Source: Lingula anatina (taxonomy: Eukaryota > Brachiopoda > Lingulata > Lingulida > Lingulidae). From it: a stretch of DNA of 64,000 nt. Numbering within the stretch: the first letter of the stretch is position 1; every line of letters begins with the position of its first letter. Below, piece by piece: positions 41,329-52,182 of the stretch. Both the position numbers and the translations under genes were made by a program. The notes under the pieces were generated by a model, which worked only from the letters and a program-made list of their open reading frames with translations, did not search any database and had not been told where the DNA came from. The stretch lies in NCBI RefSeq assembly GCF_001039355.2, contig NW_019775821.1, forward strand, positions 137,467 to 201,466, read 5' to 3'.

Positions 41329-41885
41329 ACTGTTACGTCTACACCCGACTCTATCTAACTGCCAAGTGAGCCTTTGGGAAGACAGCTCGCACTACGATGA
41401 ACAACTTGTTGTTATGCAAATAACAACAGATATAGCTCATTTTAGGTGAGAGGTTGTTACTGAAACTGTTCACGAATGTTCACTAAACCAGGTGTAACAG
41501 GAATAGGAGTCCGCTAGGAACCATAGTCCGCTTCCCATTACTTTGTACAGGTGACATTCGTCCATATACTAACCCCAATACTCCACAGTAACCCTAGCCT
41601 GCACTAATCATAAGCGAGCCCGGACTTCCATTCCTGTTACACCTAATTCCCCTATGTGAATTTTTTTCTGAAAAACCAGCATTGGGTGTCTTTCTTTACA
41701 CACAAGAAAATCAATAAGGTCTACTGCCATGCTACGATACATTTTGCTCAGTTAGGGGGATGGGCCTGTTGACTAAAATTTTCAGCGTCAAGCCCACGTT
41801 CGCCATTGATGGAATCAGAAGTTGGGTTTTAACGTGAACAAAGGCGCTAGACGTCAATGATGTAACAATCATATCATTTTGAATT

Positions 41886-41890
<5 letters not shown>

Positions 41891-41950
<60 letters not shown>
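41891..41950. repeat. (TA)n microsatellite
   Basis: About 60 bases of pure alternating T and A. Confidence 0.95.
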
Positions 41951-41953
<3 letters not shown>

Positions 41954-42304
41954 TCTTGTGCCAGATTTTCGACAGGTCTTTCATGTGGTCAGGCCCTTGA
42001 TAAAACGTCAAGGTTCATCTGAATGAGTACATGTAACAAGGACCGAATACAGTTTGGTGGGTTCTCGTATGACTACTGAAAAACACGCTTGGTCTCTATT
42101 TATTCTGTCGACTGACTTTTTTTTACCAATCAGACTGTTAACTGGGGCGGATCCAGAACGACAAACCTCGGATACAAAGCCGACCATCGACCCCTTGGTG
42201 TGGGGTTTGGGGCCTGCTCAAGGGTCCCGAATTTTTTTTTTTTTTTTGGTTTTCTGGAGAGCAAACAGCACCCTTTGGTACGGTTTAGAGCTATGATTTA
42301 GCTA

Positions 42305-43955
42305 CAGGGTTGCTACTAAATATGGAATATTTTTTATCATTTTTAGTTTTGAGTGCTGATTAAATTTTTTTGGGCTTGAGTCATTATAAAAGTATGTCAC
42401 CGAGTGAGAAAAACAACCAGTCTTCTGTTGTGAGATATTTTGGTCAATGATATCAAATCTGACATAAGATGCCATTCAAAAGAAAGGAACACCCCCAGAA
42501 AACCATATCAACAGTTTGATGTCATTATTAACTTTAAGCTAAGATATTAAAGAAAATGATAGCCTCCGGCCAGTGATATGTTACACAGTCAAAGAACTCA
42601 CTACAGTAAATCATGAAAAGTCAGTAATTGCCTCCAGCAGCCGCTTGCAGTGCCCTCATCCTACATGGCATACCCTGTGACACGTTTTTTAGAGTTTGGG
42701 TGGGGATATCATTCCACGCAGTGATATTTGCCTGTCGCAGTTCATCACTATTTACCGGTCGATGACCATAGCTATTAATTGTGTGAGTTACTTTTGCCCA
42801 AAGTTTTTCAATTGGGTTCAGGCCAGGGCAGTTTGCAGGCCAGGGCAGTTGCTGAACCCATTGGTTTTGAAGAAAAACAGTGATTCGTCGGCCTCGATGT
42901 GGGGTTGCGCAGTCGTCTTGGTACACAAAGTTGTTCCTGAAGATGACTCTTACCAATCGAAGCATTGTTTGCTGTAGAATGTCTCTGTAGGAATCCTGGA
43001 TGAGGTTGCCTCCTAGAAAAACCAACTGGTTCTGGGCACCGACATGAAATGCTCCCCAAACAGAGACGTTACCATCCCCTGCTTGCACCCTAGGCAGTAC
43101 ACAATCATCGTTTTATGCCCCTCGTACACGTCGGTGGACACGGATTCGACCATCAACCCTAAAAAATCTATATCTGGCCTCATCACTGAAAACGACGTGA
43201 TTTCAGTGTTTTGGCTGCAAACGCACGTGGTCCCAAACCCATTGCAGACGTCGCTGTTTATGACCTGCTGTTAACAGTGGTTTCCCTACTGGCCTTTGTG
43301 CAAAATAACCGGCTTTCAGTAATCTCTTGTTCACGAGGGACCTTGAAACGGGCGTTTGAATGACATTCTGCGACTCTTTTCTGAGGACACTGGTTGTCTT
43401 TGTACGACCTGCACGGCGTCCTCTAAGGAGAAGGCGATCCTGTCTTCTTGGTGTGAAACGCGGACACCCTGGTCGAGGTATTGGAGTAGGTGCCCCTGTT
43501 GCAGTATTTCTTTGGAGGATTTTCCTAACGGTTCCTGATAAATGTTGAATTACCTTGCAATGGCTGTCCGTTTCTGGCCATTTTCTCTGAGAGCAAGAAT
43601 CCCATAGTAAGCTGCGTTGCTTAGCTGTCGAACCATATCTTCACTAAGGTACCTGTCAAGTTTCAGAGCGATCCCTCTGTTGCTTCTCTAAACACACTCC
43701 AAAGATTGACCAAACCCATGCGTTTTTATACAAGGGCAGAAATTGCCGAAAAGACCACCCCTCACATTTCTGACCACAGAACATGCAACTGCATGCATCA
43801 ATTGTTTCGAGAGTTGTGTGGTAATTAGGTAACACACCTGGCTACACATGGAGTGACACCTCAGCTTTGGATTTAAAGTAGTTAGAGAGAAATTTAATAT
43901 TTTGTAGAAAATTTACTCGCCAAAAATTAATATTCCATATTAAGTGGTAACCCTG
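42305..43955 (-). mobile_element. Tc1/mariner element, decayed
   Basis: Ends CAGGGTTGCTACTAAATATG and (inverted) CAGGGTTACCACTTAATATG, flanked by TA on both sides (42303-42304, 43956-43957). About 1.65 kb, the normal size for a Tc1 element, with one minus-strand transposase gene. Confidence 0.85.
42621..43650 (-). pseudogene. Tc1-like transposase pseudogene
   Basis: The minus strand reads, in one frame, FSDEARYRFF (first catalytic Asp), NDDCVLPRVQAGDGNVSVWG, YQDDCATPHRG (second Asp) and WPANCPGLNPIEKLW (the Glu of DD34E), and ends at RALQAAAGGNY. A TGA just before NHVVFSDEARY (43201 region) and a TAA before NDDCVLP (about 43114) break it. The N-terminal HTH half (43260-43650) is degraded further. 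This transposase would have cut and pasted the surrounding TIR element; it is inactive. Confidence 0.8.
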
Positions 43956-44609
43956 TAGTTAAAATTCTTATATCAAGAGGGTAATATTGGTGTGATATAT
44001 TTTTCATAAACCGAGGGTCAGGACCCCCACCCCCACCCCCTCTAAATCCGCCACTGTCTCAACGATTGTCATGGAAGAATGTGCATCATCAAACGTGTTT
44101 CTATTTCATAGTTATTTTAAGATGCGTATGAAATAACGATGTGGTATTGTTGCATATAATAGTTCCCCCTGCAGTTAACATTTTTAAAAGGGTTGCTGAA
44201 GTCAACGTCAAAAATCCAACTTTGATGCAGCAGTAAGTCTCAATGAGCACAAGCGCTCTCAAAATTGTCGACAAGAATGTTTTGCGCATTGCATTCTCTA
44301 TTTACATTCTGGAGGAGAAAGGCTTCGCGTCCGTATCTCATTTCCTCGGGACTGTGCACTATTGTAAATGAAATAGTTTTTCATCAATCCGTAAAATTAC
44401 AGTCATGGGATGTAAATCTGTCAGTGAAAATTCGTAAAAAAAGACGCAAAATGCTTTTCTCGCTTGAGACCCCTTTCTAAATGTAAACATTGTGAAGTTG
44501 TTCTCTGGGAAACTTTCACAAGGCAGAATTATTGTGCAAGTTTCATATTATATATCATGTAACTGAACGTCATCAAGTCAGACGTCAACTATTGCGTACG
44601 TGCGTAAAT

Positions 44610-44615
44610 TTTATT
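44610..44615 (-). terminator. Candidate poly(A) signal of the sulfotransferase gene
   Basis: TTTATT on the plus strand, about 265 bases past the stop codon at 44879-44881. Confidence 0.4.
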
Positions 44616-44878
44616 GCTTCTAATTTTGCATCCAATGACGGACAAGAATGTTATGGTTATTTGTTATGGTCAGGTTATGTTAATTACAGGTCAAAGTGTC
44701 GCCTTAGTTGAGGAGTTAATGTGGCGATTTGTAATGTTATATGTAAGCCATATATTCAAATATATTCAATATTTTCATATTTATACATTTCCATATTTTC
44801 AACTGTCCCTCTTCCATTTCATGTTTTCTCCAACGTCTCTTTCTAGTCACTGATTTAAATTTAAAACAAAAGAGAGAC

Positions 44879-45725
44879 TCAAATTTGAAGGCCAAAATAT
44901 TCCACATAATCTTGAAATTTATCCAGAACCATGTCCTTTGTAATTCCAAAATCTTCCGGTCGATGGATATGTTTTGCTCTCGCCCTAAACTTTCGTCGCT
45001 CATCCATAAACAGCGCCATTTTATCTTCAGCTTCATATGTAAGTGGAACACCAAGGAACGCGTATATGTCTTTTACAACCTTCATGGGATCTTTGACGAG
45101 ATCGCTTTGTAAGACATCCATGCAGCGCAGCGATGTGCCAGAGGCGTCGCATTTCTTCCTGAAGTCGACGAAGGTAGAGGCAAAGTAAGAGAGGTCGTTG
45201 AGAGCACGTTCACCTCTTTCGCGTGGACTTATTGTCCCAGGTTTAATGGACAATGTCGCCAGCGATTCCATGACTGAACACCAGGAACTGACCTGAAGTA
45301 CAAAACGGTTAAAACACATTAAGAGACGCGCGCAGAGACGTACCTTAAACTCCCACTTCCAACGCGCGGTAGGTACAGACATGTAAATCTCAAGACATGA
45401 CGCCCTAAGTTGTAGCCCTTTGCTAAGTTGAACACGCTTTATTTTAATATTGGTACATGAACTTCATCCTTCAGCTGTAAAAACTTACCAGATCTACTGG
45501 GTTGCGAACAAGATAAATGAAACTTGCGTCGGGAAATACCTCTAATACTGAATCCATAAACAGGCAATGAATATGGTCCTTTAGAAGAAATGGCCGAGGA
45601 GCTAAAAAAAAAAAGCGAAAACAAGTTAGGGAGTCGAAAATAACAAATTAACAACAACATTTATTATTATTAAACTCCGTTACGTTTTAAAAGAAGTTAA
45701 TATAATCGTGTTGCATATATATACC

Positions 45726-45798
<73 letters not shown>

Positions 45799-47825
45799 AT
45801 TGCCTGTTGAGACATTATATACAGACTTGGCATTTAATATGGAATATATCAGTTTTACCTAGGTAAAAATGAGTTCTTTTTTCAAAAAACTCAGATCTCA
45901 CATAAGATATCTGACTCGAGAAGTATGAAGCCAGGTGTGTCGTTACCAATTAAGTGACTACCAAGTCTGTTGCACTGTTGCATTCTGTAATATGCATTGA
46001 TTTAATTGGCTAGTGCTCCTTTGGGCTGGTCAAAGCTTGGCTTTGATGAAGCATGCTTCTGTCAAAAAAGTATCCATATGTCGGCAACTACTGTATCGAA
46101 GAATTTGAAATTTTGCATGCAAGCGGTCGATTTTTCAGAGCGTATAATGAGTTAAGCAGTGTTTTATAAAATTGTTAAGCTGTGCCAGAATGGCGCGAGA
46201 AAGACAGATATTGCCAGACAGATTATTGTGTCAAACGGAATGGTCTGCATAGTTTTATTGAGTTATACCCAGACTGATGCACCTACACAGAGACCACGCC
46301 CAATGTATCGACATCTTACCACCAGGGTACAGGACTCGCTGTCCTTCAGGATATTCTCCTACAATTAAACCAAAACCACCCAGTCCGTTTTGAATGAGGG
46401 GCAAATTGTCACCAAAAGGCTCTTAGCGAACACCAAAATGGTTTCAGCAGGTTAGGATATCAGGCGACCTTTAAAGAAGCCACTGTAAACAGCAAAACAG
46501 CGTAGTCTGTTTCTCTAATGAATTGGGTAAGTGACTAGGGTCATTGACAGCATCACTATTTGGAGTGGATAACACATTGGTGCCACAACACTAATGGAAG
46601 TCATCGATGAAAACCTGAACCAGATCAAATAAAGGAATACTCTGGGAACCACTTGACCATCATTTGATAGGGGACACCTTAGGAACAATTTTAGGTTGCA
46701 CGGTGAGATTGCCGGTTCACACATAGCACTTTTTATAGCAGATAACTTAATGAACCAAGGGAATGAGCAGCTACCTTGGTCATCAAAATCGCCATATTTG
46801 AACCACATAGACAACATGTGGGTAGGTCATTTCTCGTCGAATCAACGGCCTGCATGCCCTACAACAAAAATGAACCAAATTGGAGAAGTTTTAACCGTCG
46901 CCTGGAATTTTATTCCAGATTAATCTCTAAAAACCTATCCTAAGGAATGCCTTGCCGCTTGAAAGCTCTGGTAGCAGCAATATGAAGTCCGGAGTAACAG
47001 CGACCGTTGCTGTGACTACACACTGACATGCGGGGCCTTTGTGGGGCGTGTAACTCTTTTAAAGACGATAATTTGGAAAATATGGAGATCCAAAATATCG
47101 CTTTCAATGGTTGTCGTATGACTTAAAATAGGCAATGTATTTTTGTTTGCTTCACTGGCAAATTCAATTAATGAACTGATGTCACAATGACATCGAACAG
47201 ATTATCAAAAGTTTTTAAAATACGATTTTAATCCTTATTTTCATTTATCAGTCAGCAAAATAGGGAAAAACTGATGAATTATGATTTGGAGAAAATATTC
47301 CATATAAAATGTCAAGTCTGTATAAATAGTAACTCAATCTTGTTCTGTAGCCCAACCTTCATCTTTGGAAGCCATAAGCTGCAGTACCGCCCTGTACTCT
47401 CTATACACTGCAGTCATGTAGTCCCCAGTCAAGGCTGTCTTCCACCACTCCTGATAGGCACTGATGTTGGAACCGTGGAGGAACTCCTTCTTGTCAATAA
47501 ACCGCATTGCCGCCAGCAAGTGGAAACACTCGTGTGGAAGTTCAGCACCAATTTCATGTTTTACGGAGAAATCGGGATCAGCTATATTTATGGCACCTAT
47601 AACATGTAGAAGTGACATAATTTTCTTATGAACATCTTTTGCAGATTTGGTAGCTTCTTGAACGAGAGCACGCATGGATGTTTTATTGAAAGTGACTGAA
47701 ATGATATTATAAGGGCTCGCCCGGGGTTTTGAAAGTTTGTTAGGCCCAGACAACCTTTCAAGATACATTGTATTCAAAATAATATCGGATATAATATAAG
47801 AAAAGGAGGTCAAGGGTTTGAAATA

Positions 47826-47859
<34 letters not shown>

Positions 47860-49636
47860 AGTGAAACAGATGGACCTTACTATAGATTTCCAGTGTAGCT
47901 TGACCTCACTACAGTTACTACATGGCGACCGCTTTTAAACAGAGCACCGTTCTAAACAAAAATTCGATCCAGCTAGTACGACGGGTTAATGGGAACCCAG
48001 TCCAAGATACACTATACTAACGTGTCAATGCAGTGCCCATTGCAATGCGCGGGTCGTCCTTTGTTCCGGCTCCTGTCTGCGGGGGTACCGGGTCCAGCAG
48101 CTCGTATAGCAGAGGAGGGCGGAAAGCTGGGTCCTGAGCAAGTAGACCATGCAGGAATGTTGTTCCCGATCGCATCACTCCCAGCACGAACACTGGTTTC
48201 CTCACTGGAATCTAGCAAAATGAAAGCAATAAGACGCGCTCACTAATTTGGGGTTGGGGTAGGGGTTCAATATGGGTTGTAAAGAACATCCCACGTGACG
48301 TGACAATTAAGGCCCACCTTTCAAATTAGTTTTACGTTTTGAATTTCAGTTATCTGAAACTTTCACAATGAAATCTTCATTATATCAGTGACTGAAAAAT
48401 AAAATGTCAACATCACCCAGTTAATTACAGTCGATCAGAAAAAGGCCCTTCACGGCACAAATTGTCGATATTGTCAATATTTGTCCCAACAGCCCCTGCA
48501 TATATATCGTTTCCTGCGGTGAGCTTATCGCAGTCGAAGAGGCCTATCTGAAGGTCAGACAAAACAGATAAATTTCTTAACTAGCGGCGGCTCTCTGTAA
48601 AACGGGTTGGTCGACTTAAGTTATTCATCTTTTGTAATATATGACGTCTATCATACTAGAAGCAATTAAACAATTCTTAGACTAAGAAGCAATTAAAACC
48701 GCTAAAATTTAGGGTCGGTCAGATTTTTCCTCTCTTTTAGGGGGTAGAAAAAAGGTCTAGTTAAGTGTCGGCAATTTCAAAGCACAAAGTCAGTTAACGG
48801 TATCAATGTTGCCCTGAGTCACATGTAAATTTCTGCACACCAGCAACCAATGTCACCAATGTAATCTTTTTTTTTTTTTCATTTGAAAAAATTGTGCGAA
48901 AATTGAGGTCGGTCGCGTTCGTTCACCAGCTAATTTTGTCTGACCAATATGTAAACCCCACCCCTAATGAGCGTGGTTAATTACATAAACTACTAGCATG
49001 GATTAAGGANGGTTGCCCTGGGTCACATGTAAATTTCTGCACACCAGCAACCAATGTCACCAATATAATCTTTTTTTTTCATTTTGAAAAAATTGTGCTA
49101 AAATTGAGGTCGATCGCTTTCGTTCACCAGCTAATTTTGTCTGACCAAAATGTAAGCCCCCACCCTTAATGAGCGTGGTAAACTACTAGCATGAATTAAG
49201 GAGGGTTTATCCCAAGAGGCAGTACCTTGGAGGCAAATAATTCAGCTTTATTCGAAAGTTCCCTCTTCACTTTGGCTCGCACGTTCAACTTGAACTTCAT
49301 ACCATCGACGAAGGTCTGCCTTCCATGTGCTGTAACGGTGTCTGTCTCCCTATAACTCCTAATCAGTAGAGTGAAGGGTTCAATCCACCCCGTGTCTTTC
49401 CCGTTAATGTAGTGACCAGAGTCCAGAATACTGTCCTGGCTGACCGGACAGAGCTTCAGCCCAAATATCTTGTAACACAGGTGGGCCAGGACGTTCTTCA
49501 GCCATATGCGGACCCATATTAGCCCCCTTGCCGTGAATGCTAACATTGTGACTACTATAGTGTTCTGGCGTATACAGTCAACGCTGGTTTTAACGGCGCT
49601 TTTATTACTCCACATTGGTAACGGGCTATTACACAA
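44879..49636 (-). CDS. Membrane-anchored PAPS-dependent sulfotransferase
   Basis: Five exons: 49636-49226, 48211-48022, 47695-47357, 45601-45489, 45292-44879. Phases agree and give 488 aa. It would move sulfate from PAPS to a small molecule or glycan. A hydrophobic N-terminal segment (about residues 29-60, with TIVVTMLAFTARGLIW) suggests a type II anchor, possibly Golgi. The 5'-phosphosulfate loop is PVFVLGVMRSGTTFLH (Arg151-Thr155), and the 3'-phosphate motif is YLVRNPVDLVSSW (Arg346). The layout fits the Sulfotransfer_3 class rather than cytosolic SULTs; the substrate cannot be told. The start could be Met1 or Met8 (49615). The exon 2 acceptor at 48212 (TAG) is chosen over a CAG at 48205-48207 because only the former keeps the frame. 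Confidence 0.85.
45728..45795. repeat. (TA)n microsatellite
   Basis: About 65 bases of pure TA in the sulfotransferase intron. Confidence 0.95.
46150..47030 (+). pseudogene. Tc1/mariner transposase relic in the sulfotransferase intron
   Basis: Plus-strand frames give an HTH-like start (IVKLCQNGARKTDIARQI), then broken pieces, then IALFIADN...LPWSSKSPYLNHIDNMW (46723-46817), the end of a DDE domain equivalent to the LPWPxxSPDLNPIExxW motif. There are many stops and frameshifts. It is antisense to the host gene and older than the element at 42305. TIRs are not clear. Confidence 0.65.
47826..47857. repeat. (TA)n microsatellite
   Basis: Short TA run in the sulfotransferase intron. Confidence 0.9.
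48807..49200. repeat. Direct duplication around a single N in the sulfotransferase intron
   Basis: 48807-49009 and 49011-49200 are near-identical (for example GGTCACATGTAAATTTCTGC and CCAGCTAATTTTGTCTGACC) and meet at the single n at 49010, so an assembly overlap is likely. The coding exon at 49226 is not duplicated. Confidence 0.75.
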
Positions 49637-49759
49637 GATTGATCAGCTAGCTGCGTTCTTAATGTCCAATAGTTCATGTGGTGTTGATAAAAATGTGACA
49701 GAATGGGGTCATTATAGGCCTATTGCCAATGTGCGCAAACACACAAGTTCCTTGTCAAC

Positions 49760-49884
49760 AAAGGCCGCATTCACATCGAGTTGAGCCGTGGCTCTACAAA
49801 GCCACGACCTACATTGTAAATATGGAGGACGTACATGAAAGAAAAACCGCTTATTCTTTTAATAGTCTCTCCGCCTCTCACACG

Positions 49885-49936
<52 letters not shown>

Positions 49937-50792
49937 ACCCCCCCCCCCCCCCGCCCCCGGGGGGGGGGGGGNNNNNNNNNNNNNNNNNNNNNNNNNNNNN
50001 NNNNNNNNNNNNNNNNNNNNNNNNNNNNNNNNNNNNNNNNNNNNNNNNNNNNNNNNNNNNNNNNNNNNNNNNNNNNNNNNNNNNNNNNNNNNNNNNNNNN
50101 NNNNNNNNNNNNNNNNNNNNNNNNNNNNNNNNNNNNNNNNNNNNNNNNNNNNNNNNNNNNNNNNNNNNNNNNNNNNNNNNNNNNNNNNNNNNNNNNNNNN
50201 NNNNNNNNNNNNNNNNNNNNNNNNNNNNNNNNNNNNNNNNNNNNNNNNNNNNNNNNNNNNNNNNNNNNNNNNNNNNNNNNNNNNNNNNNNNNNNNNNNNN
50301 NNNNNNNNNNNNNNNNNNNNNNNNNNNNNNNNNNNNNNNNNNNNNNNNNNNNNNNNNNNNNNNNNNNNNNNNNNNNNNNNNNNNNNNNNNNNNNNNNNNN
50401 NNNNNNNNNNNNNNNNNNNNNNNNNNNNNNNNNNNNNNNNNNNNNNNNNNNNNNNNNNNNNNNNNNNNNNNNNNNNNNNNNNNNNNNNNNNNNNNNNNNN
50501 NNNNNNNNNNNNNNNNNNNNNNNNNNNNNNNNNNNNNNNNNNNNNNNNNNNNNNNNNNNNNNNNNNNNNNNNNNNNNNNNNNNNNNNNNNNNNNNNNNNN
50601 NNNNNNNNNNNNNNNNNNNNNNNNNNNNNNNNNNNNNNNNNNNNNNNNNNNNNNNNNNNNNNNNNATGGGGAGGCTTGTGAGAGGCGGAGAGACTATTAA
50701 AAGATTAGGCGGTTTTCCTTTCATGTACGTCCGCCATATTTAGGTCGTGGCTTTGTGGAGCCATGGCTCAATTCGATGTGAATGCGGCCTTT
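49760..50792. mobile_element. Inverted-repeat element with poly(C) and assembly gap inside
   Basis: The outer ~120 bases are inverted copies: AAAGGCCGCATTCACATCGA on the left (49760) and its inverse ending GCGGCCTTT at 50792, with GCCACGACCTA, GTACATGAAAG and TCTCCGCCTCTCAC shared. Between them lie a poly(C) run (49885-49960) and 694 N (49972-50665). The interior, and any gene in it, is unknown. Confidence 0.75.
49885..50665. other. Poly(C)/poly(G) tract and 694-base assembly gap
   Basis: Homopolymer C interrupted by an A and a G, then G, then N from 49972 to 50665. The homopolymer may be a read-end artefact at the gap. Confidence 0.9.
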
Positions 50793-52182
50793 AGTAAGTA
50801 TATATATAGGGTTTTATAAAGGGGTAGGCCTAAAAGAATGAAGATGTATCAGTGCTAAAAATAACGTTACTTAAAATCAATTTGAATAAAACAGCTAGTG
50901 CAATATAAATTAAAACTCTTCTGGGACTGTTCAGTAAATAAGTTGAGGATATGTAGCCGACTAAATATTTTGCTTTGTCAAACAACATGCATGTGGGGAA
51001 AGGGAAGAGAGAAAAACAAACACATTTACGTTATAAGACGCAGTATTCTTACTCATATGACCACTAATTTGATTTTAAGATTTCATCAGCAAGGAGAAAC
51101 CTTATCTTTATGTGATTTCATAGTCTCTATATCTAGATTTTAAGTTTGTGAGCCCTTAAATAATCTACACAGAATTTTTAAAAAAAAGCTTTATTAATAT
51201 ACCAATTAGAAAACTAAACTACATTTGAGCACATTTTTATGTTCAACAGCAATCTTTCTAATTATAACTTTATATTTATAAGATTTTGATGTTATCCTTA
51301 GTAGGCCTAATTGTTTACTCTTGATCTTTGTATACTAAAATTATGTAACCCATACAAATTAATTAACTTAATTTGCGGCAATTTTCTTTATATGCAGTGA
51401 GCAAAATATATATTATTCGCCAATAACAAAGCGTAACGTTGACTGGTGGGCAAACATTATCAACGCGCTAACGTTCCTCAAAAGCCTTCTTCAAACCACA
51501 TAAAGCGACTTTAGAAAGGTGGTATCCCAGTATGCAATATTTAAATAATTAAATGGGGGAAAATAATAAAACACCGACTGTCATTAAAAAGTGGAAATTT
51601 GGTGGAAATTTGGTGAAGTTTGAAAACTAACATATACTGTGTAATATATAGGCCTAAAGGGTGTCTTTATGGCGACATGGGCCAAAATAAAAACAATTAA
51701 ATTTCCGCATTAAGCTAAAAAATAGCAGGACTGGTTAAAAAAAAGACGCAAGGCTTTTTTCCTGAATTTGATCTGAAAATCCTACACGGTTTGACCTTAA
51801 TTTTCTGAAAGAATTCGTGTTAGACATGACCCCATAGTGGTGAAGAAACTGGTGAAATTTCAGGGAAAATTCGTTCTTTGGCCACAGGCCTTCATGCCCC
51901 TCCCACTGTGCAAAACATCCTTAACGTACCCGTCATAAAAGTGTAATGCTTGGGTTAAGCAAAGAAATCAGCCGAAAGTTGGCCGCCGCGAGCTCTGCTG
52001 TGGACCAATATCTTGGCAAAGATCTGTCAAAGTGTTCCAAGGCACCACATCGGACCCTCTTGATACTTTCCCGCTTGTCACCACTCACGAAAATATCGGT
52101 GGAAAGTACTTATTCATTTTACGCACTCTTGAGCAGACGGCTTTTGACAATCTCAGTTGGTTTTCGTGACTGAGCAAAGAAG
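50793..52182. other. Upstream region of the PSME3 gene
   Basis: No exon recognised. AT-rich to about 51900, then a more balanced stretch (51946-52182) next to the start codon, which is probably the promoter and 5' UTR. No TATA box is obvious. Confidence 0.4.

Larger units (their letters stand above)
42142..44056 (+). mobile_element. MITE family B, copy 3, split by a Tc1 element
   Basis: Left end CTGGGGCGGATCCAG and right end CTAAATCCGCCACTG match 38620-38901. The sequence on each side of 42303/43957 joins to GATTTAGCTAGTTAAAATTC, as in copy 2, so the inserted DNA is exactly the Tc1-like element plus one TA. Confidence 0.8.

Noticed and set aside
49723-50743. Long Pro- or Gly-rich ORFs
   Set aside because: Created by poly(C), poly(G) and the run of N at the assembly gap.
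51946-52173. 75-residue ORF upstream of PSME3
   Set aside because: No splice sites or recognisable domain; the region is better read as promoter/5' UTR of PSME3.
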